Positions 60,478 through 64,000 of a stretch of DNA of 64,000 nucleotides are shown here, in pieces. The notes under the pieces are model-generated. The model was not told the origin of the DNA. It saw nothing but the letters and a program-made list of their open reading frames with translations, and made no database searches. A program made the translations under genes and the position numbers. The stretch's first letter is position 1; the number at the start of each line of letters is the position of its first letter. This DNA comes from Bacillus massiliigorillae (lineage in GTDB: Bacteria; Bacillota; Bacilli; Bacillales; DSM-1321), in assembly GCF_000380245.2 (NCBI RefSeq), contig NZ_HG428742.1, forward strand, positions 374,347 through 438,346. Reading direction: 5' to 3'.

Positions 60478-61410
60478 CTAATTCCGTAACACGCGACCCG
60501 TTAAATGTAGAAATACATCTTCAAGTGTTGGGTTCTTTATTTCAATAGAGATGAATGAAACATGTACCTTCTCTGAGATTGGAATAATCATATCAAACAT
60601 ATTGACACCTTTAGGAGCAATAATCGTGATGTTAGCACCTTTTGATGTCACACTCGTAATTTGTTTACAGTTTCGTAAAGCTTCTTCGAATTCAATAGAT
60701 GGCATCTCCAGCTTCACTTCTACTGTATTCTCTGAAGAGAGTATTTGTTTAATCTCTTCCTTCGTCCCTGAAGCAATAATCTCACCGTGGTCCATAATAT
60801 AAATGCGATCGCATAGAAATTCTACTTCTTCCATGTAATGACTTGTATATAATACAGTCATATCTCTTTCTTTGTTTAGTTTCTGAACGGTCTCTAAAAT
60901 GTAATTTCGCGATTGCGGATCAATACCCACGGTTGGTTCATCCATGATTATAAATTTTGGATTGTGTAATAACGCAACCCCGATATTCAGTCTACGCTTC
61001 ATACCTCCTGAAAAGGTCTTCACTAAATCTTTTCGGCGGTCTTGTAAGCCAATAATCTCAAGCACTTCTTCTACTCGATCATGAAGTACATCTTTTGGTA
61101 GTTTTTGAATACGACCGAAGAATAATAAATTTTCCTGTGCAGATAATTCTTGATATAACGCAATCTCCTGAGGGACGACTCCTAATATAGCTCTTAATTC
61201 TTTCGGCTGTTTCAATATGCTCTTCCCATGTAATTGAATATCCCCGCTTGTTGGATTTAGTAACGAGGAGATCATCGAGATTGTTGTACTTTTTCCCGCA
61301 CCATTTGGTCCAAGTAAACCAACTATTTCCCCTTCTTCTAATTGCATATTAATTGTATTTACAACTGTGTTTTGCTTGAATTTTTTTGTTAAATTTATAA
61401 TATCAATCAA
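60478..61410 (-). CDS. ABC exporter ATPase, LnrL-like
   Basis: Drives the exporter, 310 residues. Walker A GPNGAGKSTT, signature FSGGMKRRLNIGVALL, Walker B FIIMDEPTVGIDPQ and the switch region LYTSHYMEEVEFLCDR are intact. A DrrA-type C-terminal domain is present. Two starts are possible: TTG at 61410, 7 nt after GGGAGG, which gives the usual N-terminus IDIINLTKKF, or ATG at 61449, which adds 13 residues. TTG is preferred. Confidence 0.85.
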   Translation of the reverse strand: MIDIINLTKKFKQNTVVNTINMQLEEGEIVGLLGPNGAGKSTTISMISSLLNPTSGDIQLHGKSILKQPKELRAILGVVPQEIALYQELSAQENLLFFGRIQKLPKDVLHDRVEEVLEIIGLQDRRKDLVKTFSGGMKRRLNIGVALLHNPKFIIMDEPTVGIDPQSRNYILETVQKLNKERDMTVLYTSHYMEEVEFLCDRIYIMDHGEIIASGTKEEIKQILSSENTVEVKLEMPSIEFEEALRNCKQITSVTSKGANITIIAPKGVNMFDMIIPISEKVHVSFISIEIKNPTLEDVFLHLTGRVLRN

Positions 61411-61507
61411 GGCTATTCCTCCCTTTTCACACTTCCAACTATTCTTCATTATAGAAATCCTTTCCTATTCTCGAAACTAACCACGGTCATTGAAAAACTC
61501 CAAGACC

Positions 61508-61521
61508 ATGACTTCAGTCAT
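61508..61521. promoter_or_regulatory. Candidate operator upstream of the export operon
   Basis: ATGACT-TC-AGTCAT, a perfect 6-2-6 palindrome in the 164-nt gap between the response regulator gene and the ATPase gene. LuxR-type regulators bind such symmetric sites. Its placement about 100 nt before the ATPase start fits activation by the adjacent regulator. Confidence 0.5.
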
Positions 61522-61548
61522 ATGCTTCGGCGTATTTGTTTATATACC

Positions 61549-61572
61549 CAAAAAAACTGCCTTTATGGCAGT
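61549..61572 (-). terminator. Terminator after the response regulator gene
   Basis: ACTGCC (61556-61561) pairs with GGCAGT (61567-61572) and is followed by seven or so T on the minus strand. It starts 3 nt after the gene and separates it from the export operon, so the latter needs its own promoter. Confidence 0.85.
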
Positions 61573-61574
61573 CT

Positions 61575-62210
61575 TTAAGAAATATGGTTCTTCACAGCAT
61601 AAATAGCTAATTGAGTACGATCTCGCATCTCTAGCTTTTGAAGAATAACCGTTATGTGATTTTTGACCGTTCCAACCGACATGAACAGCTCTTGTGCAAT
61701 TTCTTTATTTGTTTTCCCCATGCCTACACATTTCGCTATGTCCAATTCTCGAGGTGTTAAAGGAATTTGTATCGCTTCTTCCTTCTTGGGTGCATTATAT
61801 AATAATTTAGGGATGACGCGAGCCGTAACCTCTTCTTGTATAGGCATTCCTCCTTTTAAACAACTTTTTACTGCCGAAACTAATTTGTCACTATCAGCTG
61901 TTTTTAATAAGTAGCCACAAGCACCTTCTTTTAAAGCCTCCACTGCATATTCATCATCATTAAACGTCGTTAAGATAATAATTTTCGTTTGCGGCCATTG
62001 CTTATGAATGATACGAGTTGCTTCCAGCCCATTCATTTCAGGCATGCGAATATCCATCATAATCACATCTACTGACAGTGTTTTGAGGTATTCAATAGCT
62101 ACCTTCCCATTTTCCGCTTCTGCAACAACCTCTAACCCTTGAGCTTTGAGCATCATGGCAATTCCTTGCCGAACGATACTTTGATCTTCAACTACCATTA
62201 CGCGCGCCAT
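61575..62210 (-). CDS. NarL/LuxR-type response regulator, LnrK-like
   Basis: DNA-binding partner of the adjacent kinase, 211 residues. The receiver domain has its phospho-Asp in DVIMMDIRMPEMNGLEAT (about residue 54) and the switch Lys in LLKTADSDKL. The LuxR helix-turn-helix is LTPRELDIAKCVGMGKTNKEIAQELFMSVGTVKNHIT (about 150-190). It overlaps the kinase gene by 23 nt. It probably switches on the exporter genes that follow. Confidence 0.93.
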   Translation of the reverse strand: MARVMVVEDQSIVRQGIAMMLKAQGLEVVAEAENGKVAIEYLKTLSVDVIMMDIRMPEMNGLEATRIIHKQWPQTKIIILTTFNDDEYAVEALKEGACGYLLKTADSDKLVSAVKSCLKGGMPIQEEVTARVIPKLLYNAPKKEEAIQIPLTPRELDIAKCVGMGKTNKEIAQELFMSVGTVKNHITVILQKLEMRDRTQLAIYAVKNHIS

Positions 62211-63321
62211 TTTGATTTCCCCCTTCCTCTGGGAATGAACCTTTTACAAGAAAATAATCTTTTTCATAATAGACAGCTAAGTCCCCGCCTAGTTCGTCCA
62301 TACGTTTCTGCATATTATGTAAACCATATCCATACATGATTTCCTTCTGTTCTAGCACTTTATTACGTACTACAAATTCAATATAACCAATAGCATTTTT
62401 ACTCAACTTCACATGTACTTCACGTGAATGAGCATGCTTCATGGCATTTGTTAAAGCCTCCTGTAGTATACGGTACAGATGCACACTTTGATTATTGGAT
62501 AAATTGGAAGATAGAACGCCTTTCTCAGTTGTAAAAGCGACGAAAATATGACTTTCTGACTCAAGCTTTCGAATAAGTTGCAAAACAGATGCAATTCCTT
62601 CATGCTCATCATTTTGTAAAGTCCTTACCGCTTTTCGCGTTTCTTGTAGCGCTTCTTCTGCTAATTGAATAAGTGCATCATCTGTATTCCCTTTCATACT
62701 CGACATTTTCAACAACATCAGTAAAGACGTCAGCTTATGACCAACAGCATCATGAATCTCTCTTGCAATGCGCGTTCTTTCTTCTAAACGAGCCACCTTT
62801 TCATTCTTATAAGCCTGGCGCTTTAATAATCGGTATTCCCGCAGCAATCCTTCATACAACTGACTCTTTTCCTCTTGCTCATCGCGTAAAAGTTTATAAA
62901 AATAACTACATATCAAAAGTATGCTAATTGCTAAACAGAGCGCAAATGTTAGTAGACCTTGCCACCACAAAATAGCAACGAGTAGAACCCCTATGACAAT
63001 GCCTTGTATTTGCAGTTTTTTCATAGATAATGAAGCGATTGAATCAATTTGAATATACAACAAGAGAAAAACGACGATTTCACTGTGACTGAACAACAAA
63101 AGTAAACATAGTAAGACGATATGCCCATACTGTACGTACATATTGTAACAAAGCGGTTTTGCCAAATAAAAAAGCGCTACCGACCCTGTACAGAAGAAGA
63201 GAAAGAGGACCATTTGACTTGCTGCATATTGCTCTATAAAGAATAGTATCCAAATGAAAAAAAATGCCACTAGCCGTAAATATTCTAACAACTCCCTATC
63301 CTCACATTTCTTTTTCACCAT
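62188..63321 (-). CDS. Sensor histidine kinase of the LiaS/LnrJ type
   Basis: Intramembrane-type sensor, 377 residues. The N-terminal 155 residues form about five or six short membrane helices with almost no extracellular loop. The HisKA_3 phospho-His is in ARIAREIHDAVGHKLTSLLMLL (about residue 190), and the ATPase domain ends near YGYGLHNMQKRMDELGG. Such kinases sense membrane stress or transporter activity. It lies first in the unit, after prmC. Confidence 0.9.
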   Translation of the reverse strand: MVKKKCEDRELLEYLRLVAFFFIWILFFIEQYAASQMVLFLFFCTGSVALFYLAKPLCYNMYVQYGHIVLLCLLLLFSHSEIVVFLLLYIQIDSIASLSMKKLQIQGIVIGVLLVAILWWQGLLTFALCLAISILLICSYFYKLLRDEQEEKSQLYEGLLREYRLLKRQAYKNEKVARLEERTRIAREIHDAVGHKLTSLLMLLKMSSMKGNTDDALIQLAEEALQETRKAVRTLQNDEHEGIASVLQLIRKLESESHIFVAFTTEKGVLSSNLSNNQSVHLYRILQEALTNAMKHAHSREVHVKLSKNAIGYIEFVVRNKVLEQKEIMYGYGLHNMQKRMDELGGDLAVYYEKDYFLVKGSFPEEGGNQNGARNGS

Positions 63322-63390
63322 TTTACCAAATTATAGATAACAAAAGTGTTTCATAATAAAGGACAAATCTGTTAGTACATTTAAACATAC

Positions 63391-63419
63391 AAAAAACCAG
63401 CTTAAACAATTAAGCTGGT
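63391..63419 (-). terminator. Terminator overlapping the prmC stop
   Basis: ACCAGCTTAA (63396-63405) and TTAAGCTGGT (63410-63419) form a perfect 10-bp stem with a 4-nt loop and six T on the minus strand. The last codons of prmC are part of the stem. Confidence 0.9.
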
Positions 63420-64000
63420 ACTTCAACAAAAACCATACGGTCCTTGCCGTTTATATCATTTTCAATTGTAACTGTAGCATTCGGAAATGCTTCATGCATA
63501 AGCGAAGATACACTCTTCCCCTGACCAGCACCGACTTCAAAACCAACTAAACCCGGCGTATTTAGTACGAGTGGCAATTCTTCTGCAAAACGACGATATA
63601 AATCTAAACCATCAACACCTGCAAATAATGCTGTATGAGGTTCGTGTTCTGTTACTACATTTGACATACTTTCCGCATCACTCTCAGGAATGTACGGCGG
63701 GTTGGAAAGCACCATATCAAATTTCTTCCCCTCTTGAATAAAAGGCTGAAGCAAATCACCTGAAACAAATGCTACTTCTGCTTGTAACGTATCTGCGTTC
63801 TGTTTAGCCATTGCTAAGGGGCCTGGCATTAAGTCAGTAGCGGTAACATCGAGTTGTGGCTGCTCTAATTTCATCGTAATCGCAATAATACCACTACCTG
63901 TTCCAACATCAACTAAGCTTATATCTTTCTTGTCTTTAAATAATGTTGGCATTTTACGTAACGCATGATAGATTAATTCTTCCGTTTCTGGACGTGGAAT
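63410..64000 (-). CDS. prmC: Release factor glutamine methyltransferase, C-terminal part
   Basis: Methylates the GGQ glutamine of peptide-chain release factors. The reading frame runs in from the window edge, and the visible 196 residues begin IPRPETEELIYHALRK, so the N-terminal substrate-binding domain is cut off. The SAM-binding motif is VDVGTGSGIIAITM and the catalytic motif is LSNPPYIPESD. prfA is expected just beyond the edge. In B. subtilis this gene precedes spoIIR; here the export system lies between. Confidence 0.94.
   Translation of the reverse strand: MPRPETEELIYHALRKMPTLFKDKKDISLVDVGTGSGIIAITMKLEQPQLDVTATDLMPGPLAMAKQNADTLQAEVAFVSGDLLQPFIQEGKKFDMVLSNPPYIPESDAESMSNVVTEHEPHTALFAGVDGLDLYRRFAEELPLVLNTPGLVGFEVGAGQGKSVSSLMHEAFPNATVTIENDINGKDRMVFVEVPA

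Overview
The window is a stretch of a low-GC Firmicute chromosome, most likely a spore-forming aerobic member of the Bacillaceae resembling the Bacillus cereus group or its relatives. The support is spoIIR, the conserved block prmC / spoIIR / ywlB / ywlC / mntP / ywlE / rpiB / ywlG / glyA / upp / atp, strong AGGAGG ribosome binding sites, GTG and TTG starts, T-box control of trp and a complex I operon of the B. cereus type. The species cannot be named from the sequence alone. Nearly every gene is on the minus strand; the exceptions are a racemase-like gene (43919-44554) and a FhuF-like gene (54410-55204). No tRNA, rRNA, CRISPR array or transposase gene was seen.

Layout, low to high coordinates. 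1-4706: trpE-G-D-C-F-B, read leftwards, most junctions overlapping (B cut by the window edge). 4707-5600: a trp leader of about 850 nt with two tryptophan T-boxes in series, each with its own terminator, plus an inserted palindromic repeat. 5617-5760: first copy of a 144-nt interspersed repeat. 5788-15845: nuoA-B-C-D-H-I-J-K-L-M-N, an 11-subunit complex I without the NADH-oxidising module NuoEFG. 16083-23027: atpIBEFHAGDC. 23490-25706: a Vpr-like secreted subtilase. 25838-32383: wecB, upp, glyA, ywlG, rpiB, a chemoreceptor and the arginine phosphatase ywlE.

32384-53516 is about 21 kb lying between ywlE and mntP, which are neighbours in Bacillus subtilis, so it looks like an inserted accessory block. 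It holds a ParM-like actin with a small putative adaptor (a plasmid-type partition pair), an SDR with a degenerate active site, an IclR-regulated acyl-CoA catabolic operon (hydratase-like protein plus a probable catalytic/non-catalytic acyl-CoA dehydrogenase pair), a class III CoA-transferase, glycolate-oxidase-type GlcD/GlcF, a racemase-fold protein with one catalytic cysteine, and an uptake locus. In that locus a sensor kinase with a solute-binding sensor domain and a sigma-54 activator sit upstream of a sigma-54 promoter that drives an orphan TAXI binding protein and a polyamine/iron-type ABC importer. The likely theme is sensing, importing and oxidising an unidentified organic acid.

53517-64000 returns to the conserved backbone: mntP, a Fur-controlled FhuF-type reductase, ywlC (tsaC) with a DnaA-box cluster upstream, ywlB, spoIIR with a C-terminal 13-residue tandem repeat, then an LnrJKLMN-like two-component/ABC export system between spoIIR and prmC (prmC cut by the window edge). 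The most interesting signals are the chromosomal actin module, the sigma-54/orphan TAXI/ABC hybrid uptake locus, the DnaA-box cluster, the tandem T-boxes and the interspersed repeats.
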